Source of the DNA: Shimia sagamensis
GTDB lineage: Bacteria; Pseudomonadota; Alphaproteobacteria; Rhodobacterales; Rhodobacteraceae
Reading direction: 5' to 3'
NCBI RefSeq assembly: GCF_900182745.1
Contig: NZ_FXTY01000010.1
Coordinates: forward strand, 58,824-122,823
DNA: 64,000 bases
The notes under the pieces were generated by a model. The model was given only the letters and a program-made list of their open reading frames with translations. It was not told the DNA's origin and did no database searches. Of the stretch, positions 1-8,816 are shown one piece after another (position 1 is the first letter of the stretch; every line of letters begins with the position of its first letter). A program made the translations under genes and the position numbers.

Positions 1-2
1 GG

Positions 3-1226
3 GATTTCGAAGACATTGTGATGCCGGGCATGACCCACTGGCAGCATCCACGCTTTTTTGCTTACTTTCCCGCAAATGCCGCGCCGCCGTCCATGCTGGC
101 TGAGCAGCTGGTCAACACCATGGCAGCACAATGTATGTTGTGGCAGACATCGCCTGCCGCCACGGAGGTTGAAGGTGTCATGATTGATTGGTTGCGTCAG
201 GCCTTGGGGCTGCCGCAGCCCTATACCGGCGTCATTCAGGACAGCGCATCATCTGCGACGCTGTCGGCGGTCTTGACCATGCGCGAGCGCGCCACTGGGT
301 TTAGCGGCAACCGGGACGGGGTGAATGGCAAAGGCAGTTTGCGCATCTATTGTTCCGATCAGGTGCATTCCTCGATTGATCGCGCCTGTTGGGTGTCGGG
401 CATCGGACAGGAAAACCTCGTCAAAATCTCCGGTAGTGGCGCGCGATATGGCATCGATACCGGCGCGCTTGAGGCGGCAATTGAAGCCGATATTGCAGCA
501 GGTCACACACCCGCCGGAGTGATCGCTATTACCGGTGGAACCGGCGTCGGGGCGTCTGATACTTTGGGGCCAGTTCTGAAAATAGCGCGGAAATATGATC
601 TCTATACCCATCTCGATGCCGCTTGGGCCGGGTCTGCCATGATCTGCCCGGAATTTCGCGACGATTTCTGGCAGGATGTGGATGGTTTTGACAGTATTGT
701 TTTTAATCCCCACAAGTGGCTGGGGGCTCAATTTGATTGCTCGGTTCAATTTCTTCGGGATGCGGGGCCGCAACTGGATACGCTCAAAATTGAACCGGAG
801 TATCTGAAAACCACCGGGGACGCCCTGACCAACTATTCTGAATGGACCATCCCGCTTGGTCGACGCTTTCGGGCGTTGAAGCTCTGGTTCCTGATCCGGT
901 CTTATGGACTGGAAGGTTTGCAAGAGCGCATTCGCAACCATGTCGCTTGGGCCGAAGAGCTTTGTAGCAAGATCAGCGCGATGGACGGGTTTGAGATTGC
1001 TACAGATCCGATCCTCAGCCTGTTTTCCTTTCGCTGCCCGGGTGATGACGCGGCCCAGCAGCGCCTCGTTGACGCGCTTAACGCCGATGGGCGCATCTAT
1101 CTGACTCAAGGGGCCTTTGAAGGCCGCAAGATCATTCGGGTTCAGGTTGGCCAGTTCGACACAACACGAGAAGATGTGATGGCTGTTTGTGCGGTCATCC
1201 AAGATGTTTGGGGGCAAATCAAATGA
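3..1226 (+). CDS. PLP-dependent aromatic-L-amino-acid decarboxylase (5' truncated by window edge)
   Basis: Group II PLP-dependent decarboxylase of the aromatic amino acid / DOPA / tyrosine decarboxylase type. The reading frame is open back to base 3 and already contains family sequence before the first possible start (the segment reads DFEDIVMPGMTHWQHP), so the gene begins upstream of the window and about 60 residues are missing. The cofactor lysine lies in NPHKW (codon 714-716), and an H-x-D-A-A-W segment typical of the cofactor pocket lies near base 620. It overlaps the next gene by ATGA, so it belongs to an operon with three homoprotocatechuate-pathway enzymes. A role in breaking down tyrosine, DOPA or a related aromatic amino acid follows from that context. 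The exact substrate cannot be told from sequence. Confidence 0.9.
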   Translation, partial: DFEDIVMPGMTHWQHPRFFAYFPANAAPPSMLAEQLVNTMAAQCMLWQTSPAATEVEGVMIDWLRQALGLPQPYTGVIQDSASSATLSAVLTMRERATGFSGNRDGVNGKGSLRIYCSDQVHSSIDRACWVSGIGQENLVKISGSGARYGIDTGALEAAIEADIAAGHTPAGVIAITGGTGVGASDTLGPVLKIARKYDLYTHLDAAWAGSAMICPEFRDDFWQDVDGFDSIVFNPHKWLGAQFDCSVQFLRDAGPQLDTLKIEPEYLKTTGDALTNYSEWTIPLGRRFRALKLWFLIRSYGLEGLQERIRNHVAWAEELCSKISAMDGFEIATDPILSLFSFRCPGDDAAQQRLVDALNADGRIYLTQGAFEGRKIIRVQVGQFDTTREDVMAVCAVIQDVWGQIK

Positions 1227-2077
1227 AGTTCGCAACGTATTGTGCCGATGGAAACGCTTTTTACGGAGCGGTGACCAACACAGGCATGATTGCCCTGAAC
1301 GGGGATTTTCCGCAGTGGCCAACGCTTTTGGATGTGGTTCAGAATGATGGTTTGGCTGAGCTTGCAGCCGCAGCCGAAGGTAAGGCTGTTACACATACGG
1401 ACTTTGCGTATGAAATGGTGCTGCCCAATGCGCGCCGAATCCTTTGTGTCGGGGTCAATTTCCCTGATCGAAATGCCGAATACAAAGATGGCTCAGAACA
1501 GCCAAAATACATGTCTTTGTTCCCGCGGTTTGCTTCGGGTTTCACCGGTCACAATCAACCTTTGATCCGCCCCCCGGAAAGCCCTCAATTGGACTACGAA
1601 GGTGAAGTGGCGATTGTGATCGGCAAAGGCGGCCGCCGGATCGCACAGGCCGATGCCTATGATCATATCGCAGCGTTGACGCTTTGCAACGAAGGCACCA
1701 TTCGCGATTGGGTCCGGCATGCAAAATTCAACGTCACGCAAGGCAAAAATTGGGATAAGTCTGGCGCCATCGGCCCGTGGCTTGTGCCCTTTACCGACGC
1801 CGCCCAGTTGGACGATGCCCGTATCATCACCCGCGTGAACGGGGAGGTACGCCAGGATGATGTCTTGGCCCGCATGATGCACCCGATCCGGCGTGAAATT
1901 GAATACATCTCGACCTTCATGACGCTTGAACCTGGCGACATCATTGTCACGGGCACACCAACGGGATCAGGCGCGCGGCTTGATCCGCCGCAGTTCCTGA
2001 AGCCTGGAGATGTGGTGGAGATCGAAGTGAATGGCATCGGCACCCTGCGAAACACCATCGAGGATGAAGCCCAATGA
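1223..2077 (+). CDS. Fumarylacetoacetate hydrolase family protein (HpaG-like isomerase/decarboxylase)
   Basis: A member of the FAH fold family, about 284 residues. Family hallmarks are the metal-binding segment LDYEGEVAIVIGK near residue 120 and GDIIVTGTPTGSG near residue 240. The start is placed at the ATG of MKFATYC, which overlaps the decarboxylase stop; an upstream GTG in frame would need 12 extra unrelated residues. In homoprotocatechuate degradation such proteins decarboxylate 5-oxopent-3-ene-1,2,5-tricarboxylate or isomerise the product, and the following HpaH- and HpaI-type genes support that role. The family also includes fumarylpyruvate and acylpyruvate hydrolases, so substrate assignment is inference from context. 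Confidence 0.85.
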   Translation: MKFATYCADGNAFYGAVTNTGMIALNGDFPQWPTLLDVVQNDGLAELAAAAEGKAVTHTDFAYEMVLPNARRILCVGVNFPDRNAEYKDGSEQPKYMSLFPRFASGFTGHNQPLIRPPESPQLDYEGEVAIVIGKGGRRIAQADAYDHIAALTLCNEGTIRDWVRHAKFNVTQGKNWDKSGAIGPWLVPFTDAAQLDDARIITRVNGEVRQDDVLARMMHPIRREIEYISTFMTLEPGDIIVTGTPTGSGARLDPPQFLKPGDVVEIEVNGIGTLRNTIEDEAQ

Positions 2078-2874
2078 CGCCGGAATGCCACAAGGCGGCT
2101 GCCGAGGATCTATTGCGGGCAGAGAAGACAGGGCAACAGATTGATCTGTTGAGCAAACGCCATCCTGACATGGATATGGACGATGCCTATGCCATCCAAA
2201 ATGCGATTTACCATGCGAAACTGGCTGCAGGGCAGGCGGTGGTTGGTTGGAAGATCGGCCTGACGTCCAAAGCCATGCAATATGCGCTCAACATCGACAT
2301 TCCCGATAGTGGCATCCTGTTTGACGATATGGTGTTTGCCCACGGCGCAACCGTGCCAAAGGGGCGGTTCATTCAACCGCGTATTGAAGCTGAAATTGCC
2401 TTTGTGATGAAAGCTGGTATCGGTGGCGCGGATGTCACACGCGAAGAAGTGATTGCTGCGACCGATTATGTGTCCCCCTCTATCGAGATCCTCGACACGC
2501 GCATCCTGAGGGCTGACCCCGAGACCGGCCAAACGCGCTCAGTGCTTGATACAATCAGCGACAACGCGGCCAATGCCGGTGTGGTGTTGGGTCCGCAGCG
2601 GCACGCGGTTGACGCCTTTGATCTGCGCTGGGTTGGCGCGATCACGTCCCGCAGTGGCGACGTTGAGGAAACGGGCCTTGGTGCTGGCGTGCTGAATGAC
2701 CCAGTGGAGAGCGTTGTTTGGCTTGCACGTCGGATGGCGCAATACGGGCAGATCATCGAACCTGGCCAAATCATCCTGTCCGGCAGCTTTATTCGTCCGG
2801 TCGAATGCCCCTCAGGCACGGAAATCCACGCAGACTTCGGCGCCTTCGGGGCGGTCGACATCACCTTCGCCTAA
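2074..2874 (+). CDS. hpaH: 2-oxo-hept-4-ene-1,7-dioate hydratase
   Basis: A 266-residue member of the MhpD/HpcG hydratase family, related in fold to FAH. Typical segments are VVGWKIGLTSKAMQ near residue 55, GRFIQPRIEAEIAF with the metal-binding glutamates near residue 95, and IILSGSFIRP near the end. It adds water to 2-oxohept-4-ene-1,7-dioate to give 4-hydroxy-2-oxoheptanedioate, the substrate of the aldolase coded next. The start overlaps the stop of the FAH gene (ATGA), showing translational coupling. The length is normal for the family. Confidence 0.88.
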   Translation: MTPECHKAAAEDLLRAEKTGQQIDLLSKRHPDMDMDDAYAIQNAIYHAKLAAGQAVVGWKIGLTSKAMQYALNIDIPDSGILFDDMVFAHGATVPKGRFIQPRIEAEIAFVMKAGIGGADVTREEVIAATDYVSPSIEILDTRILRADPETGQTRSVLDTISDNAANAGVVLGPQRHAVDAFDLRWVGAITSRSGDVEETGLGAGVLNDPVESVVWLARRMAQYGQIIEPGQIILSGSFIRPVECPSGTEIHADFGAFGAVDITFA

Positions 2875-2884
2875 AGGACACTCC

Positions 2885-3667
2885 ATGCCTGCACCGTACA
2901 ATCCTTTTAAAGCCGCCATCGCCAAAGGGGAGTTGCAACTGGGCTGTTGGCTTGGGCTTGCCGATCCCTATATTGCGGAAATCAGCGCCGGATCGGGGTT
3001 TGACTGGCTGTTGATTGATGGCGAGCATGCGCCCAACGATTTGCGATCGATCACGGCGCAGCTACAGGTTATCGCTGGACGAGACAGCCATGCCGTGGTG
3101 CGGCCGCCGATTGGCGAACCCTGGATCATTAAGCAGCTTTTGGATGCGGGCGCGCAAACGCTGTTGATCCCCATGGTGGAAAGTGGTGCGCAGGCGCAAG
3201 ACTTGGTCGATGCAGTTACATATCCACCCCATGGCGTGCGCGGAGTTGGGTCGGCCTTGGCGCGGGCTTCTGACTTTGCCGCAATCGGTGACTATTTGAC
3301 GACCGCTCGAGAAGAGATTTGCTTGTTGGCGCAGGTGGAGAACCGCAAAGGTATGGCGGCTTTGGATGATATTCTCGCAGTTGACGGCATTGACGGCGTG
3401 TTTGTCGGACCATCGGATTTGGCAGCGGATATGGGGTTTATCGGGCAGCCCGGGCAAGCGGAGGTTCAAAATACAGTGTTGGATGCGATCCGCCGCATCG
3501 TTGCTGCGGGGAAGGCCGCTGGAATTTTGACATTGGACGCATCGCTGCAATCGGACTGCCGGCACCTAGGAGCAACTTTTATCGCGACAGAAATCGATGT
3601 CACTCTGTTTGCGCGTCACATGCGGGAGGCCAGTAAGTTGTCTCGGCAGCGGCTAAGCCAAGGGTGA
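2885..3667 (+). CDS. hpaI: 4-hydroxy-2-oxoheptanedioate aldolase (HpcH/HpaI family)
   Basis: Class II pyruvate aldolase of 260 residues. Family marks are GCWLGLADPYIAE near residue 20, FDWLLIDGEHAPND with the catalytic His near residue 45, LIPMVESG near residue 95 and VFVGPSDLAADMG near residue 170. It splits 4-hydroxy-2-oxoheptanedioate into pyruvate and succinic semialdehyde, the last step of the homoprotocatechuate meta-cleavage route. The ATG at 2885 was chosen because it follows AAAGGACACTCC and family sequence begins there; the frame stays open upstream but overlaps hpaH out of frame. It is the last clear gene of the operon. Confidence 0.9.
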   Translation: MPAPYNPFKAAIAKGELQLGCWLGLADPYIAEISAGSGFDWLLIDGEHAPNDLRSITAQLQVIAGRDSHAVVRPPIGEPWIIKQLLDAGAQTLLIPMVESGAQAQDLVDAVTYPPHGVRGVGSALARASDFAAIGDYLTTAREEICLLAQVENRKGMAALDDILAVDGIDGVFVGPSDLAADMGFIGQPGQAEVQNTVLDAIRRIVAAGKAAGILTLDASLQSDCRHLGATFIATEIDVTLFARHMREASKLSRQRLSQG

Positions 3668-4510
3668 ACAGGAGCAAACGTAGTTTTACGAGTTCGGAAG
3701 GCGCACCAAGGTATTTTCACACCCAGATTGGGATGAATGTCGCGAAATTGCGGAACTGGTTCTTGATGGCAGAGAATGCCAAGAATTCGCCTTTTCAAAT
3801 TTTCCATGGAAAAGGGGTATGTAGTGCATTTGAGTTCAGTTCGGCAACGACGGTTGCGTGTTTTGGCACCTGGCAAATAAGAAGCCTTCTCATACAAAAA
3901 ACAGCCCAACAACGGTCGTCTGGAACAATCACGTGCTTGTTGAAGTGGACTGCTGAAATGCCCACGATGATCGCGCCGACGAATTTAGGGGAAGTTCCGC
4001 TCAGTATATGGATGAGCCGTGTTCAACGACTTCAAATCGCACGGGTCTTGGCCTTTAGGCATCTGCGTTCTTTGATGTATTCTTCCGGACCACCTAAGAG
4101 CCTTCTCCTCCTTTGGGTGGCTCGGAGCATTTGATACCAGGGCTACAAGTTGTTTTGCGCCACTGATGCGCCGAACTTGCAGACAGTTGCCCTATTGTTT
4201 CAAGCCGTCAGTGCAACGCATCCACAACGTCAGGCATGCCCCACAAAACGACGGACCTCCGCAGTGGCTTCCCCTTTGGCGGTATTCGCCTCGTAGGCGA
4301 AAATGGCTTAAGAATGCCCCGTCAATTGTCGTTGAGATTGAGTGGGGAAAAGGCCTATTTCGTAAGAAAAATAGACAGAATCCGGTTTCTGTGGTCTACT
4401 TCACAGGTCTGCAGGGTTTGCCTTGTACCCGCTGTATTTAGGGTCATGAGGCGCATTTTGATTTGGTGGCTCTGACAGGCTCGGTTGAATTTGTAGGTGA
4501 GGTACTTTTG
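3668..4510. other. Intergenic stretch with no convincing gene (left boundary of the T6SS locus)
   Basis: About 840 bases lie between the aromatic-degradation operon and the first T6SS-locus gene. A 156-codon frame (3664-4134) and shorter frames near 4166-4475 show no recognisable domain or coding-like composition. A 7-bp hairpin (arms TTCGCCT/AGGCGAA, 4285-4301) has no U-run. The stretch may be decayed DNA at the junction of the T6SS locus. The promoter of the lipoprotein-caspase pair probably lies near its right end. Confidence 0.5.
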
Positions 4511-4837
4511 ATGAGAGTTTTTCTACTATCAACATCAGCAGCGGTGCTTGTTTTGGCGGGATGCACCGAAATTTTGCCGCCAGACGAAGACGTGGAAAGC
4601 GTGCGGGTCCCACACAGCGAAGTGTCTGATTCCTCGAGCAACTCGAGTTCTTCCAGTGGCAGTTCACCCAGTTCTTCTTCAGGGAATTCGAGCTCGGGTT
4701 CGGGCAATTCCAGCAGTTCAGGCTCCGGCGTCAGCGGAGGGAGCAGCTCTGGTGGTTCCAGCGACGACGACGACGACGGGGGAGGCAGCTCCGGCGACGA
4801 CGGAGGCTCCGACAGCCCCGGCGGGTGGACCGGCTAA
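4511..4837 (+). CDS. Ser/Gly/Asp-rich lipoprotein
   Basis: A 108-residue protein with a lipoprotein signal (MRVFLLSTSA, lipobox LAGC), so the mature chain would be anchored to the membrane from about Cys18. After about 35 ordered residues it becomes a low-complexity tail of Ser and Gly, then runs of Asp mixed with Gly and Ser. Such tails are flexible and strongly acidic. The start at 4511 puts the signal peptide at the N-terminus and is preceded by GAGGTACTTTTG. The stop overlaps the start of the caspase-like gene (TAATG), so the two proteins are probably made together. I do not recognise a family; a surface tether or calcium-binding spacer is possible. Confidence 0.7.
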   Translation: MRVFLLSTSAAVLVLAGCTEILPPDEDVESVRVPHSEVSDSSSNSSSSSGSSPSSSSGNSSSGSGNSSSSGSGVSGGSSSGGSSDDDDDGGGSSGDDGGSDSPGGWTG

Positions 4838-7167
4838 TGCCAATGGGAGGCATTCCGGCCATTAGACAGAGAATGGCGCTGCTTGCCTTGGCCACGTATT
4901 TGTCCGCTGTTGCCACAGGGGGTGTGGCGCAAAGCGAACCAGCCCGGCTGGCAGTGGTGATCGGCAACCAGGATTATGCCGGTATCGACGATCTGGCCAA
5001 CGCCAAGCGCGACGCGGAGCGGTTTTCAGCGATGTTGCGTGACTTGGGGTTCACGGTGTTTGACGGCTACAACCTCGACCGGCAAGGGTTCGAGGACTTA
5101 CTGCGTGCCTCGATTTTGAATGTCACGGAAGGGGCGGAGATTGTTTTTTTCTACGCGGGCCATGGCATTCAGATTGGTCGTCGCAATTACTTGCTGCCGA
5201 CAGATGTGGCTTTTGAATCGGTTTACGATTTGCCGGTGGAGTCTGTCACGCTGGATCGGGTGATCGAAGTGCTCTCGGCCCGGGGAAAAGTGCATGTGGC
5301 CATCATTGATGCGTGTCGCGACAATCCGTTTCCAGACAAGGTTTTGGCCGGAAACTTGGACGCCAGTCTGTTTGAGACAAAATCCGGATTTGACGTTTTC
5401 CAAACACCGCTTAACTCGCTGGTTGCCTTTTCTACAGCCCCAGGGATGGTGGCATTTGACGGCAATGGGAATGAAAATAGCCCCTATACAGCGGCCATCG
5501 TAAATGCGGTGAGTGCTGAGCCGGAGCGTGATATCCTGTCGGTCTTCGCGCAGGTTAGAAAGGCGGTTTATAACGCAACCGACGGCAAACAAGTCCCGTG
5601 GGAAAGCTCAACGTTGGTTCAGCCTTTTCATTTTGGGCGCACAATTGAAGCACCGGTTGTCATGTCTTCGGAGGTGGTTGTACCGGTTCCTGACAGCGGC
5701 GGCAGCACACGTCAGGTCGCAGCGCAGGATTTTCCGTCTGAGGTGACGTTGCCGGTGTCCTACGATCGGCAGATTGATTTGGGACCAGCGCTGGCAGTTG
5801 CGTTGGGACAATCTGCGCTGCCGTCGATCTCTATTACAACTGTGCCCAATGACGGCTTGGTCTCGGTGCGCGCGGACGGTTTGATGTATCGGCCGGTGCT
5901 GAGCGAGCGGCGCGCCACTGAGCGGTCTGCGTCTTTGCGAGATCAATTTTCGGTGACAGTGCAGACCAATGGTGCTGAAGTGCCGATCACCGTTCTGTTG
6001 GAAATGGAGGTCAATGCTTGTGATCTGGCGGCAGGTGATGCGTTGGATCCGGGGAGTGTTGGGTTTTACCGGCTGCCAAACGAGATAGAGGTGGACTACG
6101 CGCTGGAGGTTTGTCAGGCGGCAGTGGAAGCCGATCCTGATGAAGGCCGGTTTTCATACCAACTGGGGCGGGCGCAGCAAGCAGCGGGGCAACTGCACAA
6201 GAGTTTTCTGAGTTTTCAAACCGCCGTCACACAGGGACATATTCGGGCTTTGAATGGTACAGGGCGATTTTTGATATCCAAGAGGATCGATCACCAAGCC
6301 ACCGGCATTCCCCAAAACGCCGCAGGTGCCTTGGCGCTGTACGAGAAAGGTATTGAGGCGGGCGATCCGTTTGCGATGCACTCCAAGGGGTTACATTTCC
6401 TGCGCAACGGTCAAGATTCGATAGAGCGTGAGATGGGATTTGAATTGATGGACCGGGCGGCAGAGCTTGGCCACACCTATTCGATGAATGAGTTGGGCAT
6501 CTACTTTCTGAAAAAAGATACAGATCATTTCCTGCCGGAACGGGGGTTGCGCTATTTACAAGCCAGCGCCGCGCGTCAGGATATCTATGGCTACTACAAT
6601 CTTGGCTATGTCGAAGCCAATGGGTTGAATGGCGACAAAAATTTGGATGCGGCGTATCGGTGGTACCTGAAGGCCAGTGATGGCGGGCATCCGTTTGGTC
6701 CGTCTACTTTGGCGCGCATGATCCGCCGCGGAGATGTGCCTGGGCAAGGGAATGCAGATGCTCTTGTGTGGTACGATGAAGGCCTGTCGCGTGGCGACGG
6801 CTGGGGCGGTGTGAACGCGGCGCGCATGGTTTTGAAAGGCGAAGGCGCGCCGGCGGATGTGCCTGCTGCCTTGATCCGTTTGGCAAAGGCACGCCACCTG
6901 TCCAACGAGAAAGCAGCCGCGGCGGCGCTGGAAGGGTTGCAAGGGCACTCAGCACAAGACTTGGCCAAGGCCACGCAATTGCTTTTGCGGGACATGGGTG
7001 CGGACGTAGCCGTAGATGGGGCGATTGGTCCAGCAACGCGGCGTGTTTTGGCAACTATGGCCGCTGAGGCCAATCTGCAATCCCCAGCCAATAGCCGACT
7101 GTCCGAATTGGAGACAGTCGCAAGAATTTATTGGGCAAAAAGTCCAACACGCCCGGATCTGTTTTGA
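4837..7167 (+). CDS. Secreted caspase-like protease with Sel1 repeats and peptidoglycan-binding C-terminus
   Basis: About 776 residues. A signal peptide (RQRMALLALATYLSAVATG) is followed by a peptidase C14 domain (residues about 35-260) with the catalytic pair His109 in YAGHG and Cys160 in DACRD. Next come a linker, then tetratrico/Sel1-type repeats (about 400-680, with phrases such as GYYNLGYVEANGL), and a C-terminal segment matching the peptidoglycan-binding type 1 pattern (VDGAIGPATRRVL, about residues 725-740). The predicted location is the periplasm, held at the cell wall. The start at 4837 overlaps the lipoprotein stop; 4825, 4843 and 4873 are alternatives. Protease function is predicted from the dyad; the substrate is unknown. 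A second caspase-like gene lies at the other flank of the T6SS locus. Confidence 0.82.
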   Translation: MPMGGIPAIRQRMALLALATYLSAVATGGVAQSEPARLAVVIGNQDYAGIDDLANAKRDAERFSAMLRDLGFTVFDGYNLDRQGFEDLLRASILNVTEGAEIVFFYAGHGIQIGRRNYLLPTDVAFESVYDLPVESVTLDRVIEVLSARGKVHVAIIDACRDNPFPDKVLAGNLDASLFETKSGFDVFQTPLNSLVAFSTAPGMVAFDGNGNENSPYTAAIVNAVSAEPERDILSVFAQVRKAVYNATDGKQVPWESSTLVQPFHFGRTIEAPVVMSSEVVVPVPDSGGSTRQVAAQDFPSEVTLPVSYDRQIDLGPALAVALGQSALPSISITTVPNDGLVSVRADGLMYRPVLSERRATERSASLRDQFSVTVQTNGAEVPITVLLEMEVNACDLAAGDALDPGSVGFYRLPNEIEVDYALEVCQAAVEADPDEGRFSYQLGRAQQAAGQLHKSFLSFQTAVTQGHIRALNGTGRFLISKRIDHQATGIPQNAAGALALYEKGIEAGDPFAMHSKGLHFLRNGQDSIEREMGFELMDRAAELGHTYSMNELGIYFLKKDTDHFLPERGLRYLQASAARQDIYGYYNLGYVEANGLNGDKNLDAAYRWYLKASDGGHPFGPSTLARMIRRGDVPGQGNADALVWYDEGLSRGDGWGGVNAARMVLKGEGAPADVPAALIRLAKARHLSNEKAAAAALEGLQGHSAQDLAKATQLLLRDMGADVAVDGAIGPATRRVLATMAAEANLQSPANSRLSELETVARIYWAKSPTRPDLF

Positions 7168-7194
7168 TCGGCGGGGGGACCCGGGTGTGTCAGC

Positions 7195-7872
7195 CTAGCT
7201 GAGAGCCTGGAACTCCACGCGGCGGTTTTCATCGGCGCGGGTGTCATCCGCGTTGAACGGGAAACGTTCGCCCATGCCTTGCGTTTCGAGCCGCGCGGGG
7301 TCGATGCCACAGTTGTCCACGAGGTGACGGGCCACTTCTTTTGCGCGCAGGATCGAAAGGCGTTCATTGTACTCCTCTGTTCCGGAGGTGTCGGTGTGTC
7401 CGACGATCCGTACCAGATTGATACTGCTGCGCTGAAGCACCTGACACATCTTTTCAAGCTTGGGCGCCTCGTCACTGGAGAGCGCAGCTGAGTCAAAGCC
7501 AAATTTGATTTGCAAGTTGACCTGAAGCTCTGGATCCAGCTGACCAAATACCAGCGGCGCTTTGGGGTCGCTTGCGGCTTGTACCACCTGAGCACCGGTT
7601 TGTGTGCCATCTTGGGAGCTGGTTTCTGAACCTGTTTCAGTGGACACATTGACGGCCTCGGTTGTGTTGGCCGCGCTCTCATCCACAGTGACAAGTTTCA
7701 GGCCGCGCGTGGCGCCCATACCGTTGGTTTCAGCCTCTTGGAAGACTTCGCGCTGGCGCTCAAAAAGCGACATCAGCTCATCGATGCTGAGGTCCTCTTG
7801 CGCCGACAGGGGGGACGACAAGGCGACGATGGAAAGGATCACAGCAAAGGGTTTTGTTCTAAAATTCGGCAT
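7195..7872 (-). CDS. OmpA-family peptidoglycan-associated periplasmic protein
   Basis: A 225-residue protein with a signal peptide (ILSIVALSSPLSAQ), a low-complexity Thr/Ser/Gly/Gln region (about 65-100) and a C-terminal OmpA domain (about 115-225). The peptidoglycan-contacting segments IVGHTDTSGTEEYN and NRRVEF are intact. It converges on the caspase-like gene and diverges from the phosphatase operon. Its likely job is to fix an envelope complex to the cell wall. TssL in this locus also ends in an OmpA domain, so this gene is an additional anchor. Confidence 0.85.
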   Translation of the reverse strand: MPNFRTKPFAVILSIVALSSPLSAQEDLSIDELMSLFERQREVFQEAETNGMGATRGLKLVTVDESAANTTEAVNVSTETGSETSSQDGTQTGAQVVQAASDPKAPLVFGQLDPELQVNLQIKFGFDSAALSSDEAPKLEKMCQVLQRSSINLVRIVGHTDTSGTEEYNERLSILRAKEVARHLVDNCGIDPARLETQGMGERFPFNADDTRADENRRVEFQALS

Positions 7873-7895
7873 CTGAGCCTCATTGGAAAAAGATT

Positions 7896-7923
7896 TTGTG
7901 GATGATTTATGCTAGGCTATACT
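7896..7923 (+). promoter_or_regulatory. Candidate sigma70-type promoter for the phosphatase operon
   Basis: TTGTGG (7896-7901) and TATACT (7918-7923) are separated by 16 bases, in the 190-bp gap between the divergent ompA-like gene and the PP2C gene. This would leave a 5' leader of roughly 130 bases. Pattern match only. Confidence 0.35.
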
Positions 7924-8063
7924 GGCGTTGTTTTCAATTCAGCCTTTTTTGAAGTGCCAATTTTTGACTATGCCCCTCGCTCCGGCGCAGAGCCGTGATG
8001 TGGTTTGAAAGCAGCGCAATCGCGTAGCCGGGGTTTGGCGTTGACCGCCAGTGGGAGAGTTAT

Positions 8064-8813
8064 GTGAGTAAAGCCACAACTGTTATCCCCCAAATGATGC
8101 CCGCCCAACCGGTGTTTATTGGTGCGGGGTTGACTCATGTGGGGGTGGTCCGAGAGCGCAACGAAGACTCGATTTTGACTGACCCGACCGGCGTTCTTTG
8201 GGCCGTTGCCGATGGTATGGGGGGCTACAGTTTTGGCGATGTGGCTTCCGACATGGTAATAGATGCATTGTCGGAGGTAAGTGATGACGCCTTGGCCGGA
8301 CCTGCCTTGCAGGGGGCCTTGCGGGCAGCAAATGCTCGGATTCATCACGAAGCACACACGCGTGGCAGTATGGGAGCAACGGCTGTGGCGCTGATGATTC
8401 AGAATGCCATAGCCACTATCGCTTGGGTTGGTGATTGCCGGGCTTATCTGTTGCGGGGGAGGGCGTTGCGTCTTTTGACCCATGATCACACGGTGGTGCA
8501 GGATATGGTGGACCGTGCCCTGATTGGACCGGAAGAGACGCACAACCATCCGGAACGGCATGTTGTGACCCGCGCCGTGGGGCATGTGGCGGAGTTGCAG
8601 GTAGACACCATTGCAGTGCCTCTGGTGCCGGGTGACCGAGTGATGCTGTGCTCGGATGGACTGACAGGGTGTCTGAGTGATCAGGAAATTACCGACCATA
8701 TGGCGCGAGCGGGCTCTCCGAAGATGTTGTGCACTACGCTTCTGACGGCCTCCCTGGAAGCGGGGGCCGCGGACAATGTGTCTGTGGTCTCTGTTTTCGC
8801 GGAGAGGGCGTAA
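8064..8813 (+). CDS. pppA: PP2C-type serine/threonine phosphatase of the T6SS (PppA)
   Basis: A 249-residue PPM/PP2C phosphatase. Metal-binding motifs are present in order: RERNEDS near residue 32, VADGMGGYSFGD near 50, WVGDCRAYLLR near 118, LCSDGLTGCLS near 196 and ADNVSVV near 237. It is expected to remove phosphate from Thr residues placed by the kinase PpkA, switching the T6SS off. The start is a GTG at 8064 after GGGAGAG; the ATG two bases earlier runs straight into TGA. It heads a rightward operon with the M15 peptidase, the TssL-TssM hybrid and vgrG. Confidence 0.88.
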   Translation: MSKATTVIPQMMPAQPVFIGAGLTHVGVVRERNEDSILTDPTGVLWAVADGMGGYSFGDVASDMVIDALSEVSDDALAGPALQGALRAANARIHHEAHTRGSMGATAVALMIQNAIATIAWVGDCRAYLLRGRALRLLTHDHTVVQDMVDRALIGPEETHNHPERHVVTRAVGHVAELQVDTIAVPLVPGDRVMLCSDGLTGCLSDQEITDHMARAGSPKMLCTTLLTASLEAGAADNVSVVSVFAERA

Positions 8814-8816
8814 GCG

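Noticed and set aside
3664..4134. 156-codon open frame after hpaI
   Set aside because: No recognisable domain, poor ribosome site, composition unlike neighbouring genes; treated as non-coding.
4285..4301. 7-bp hairpin with three-base loop
   Set aside because: No U-run on either strand and no gene end close by.
7968..8699. 243-codon frame opposite pppA
   Set aside because: Antisense shadow of a well-supported PP2C gene.
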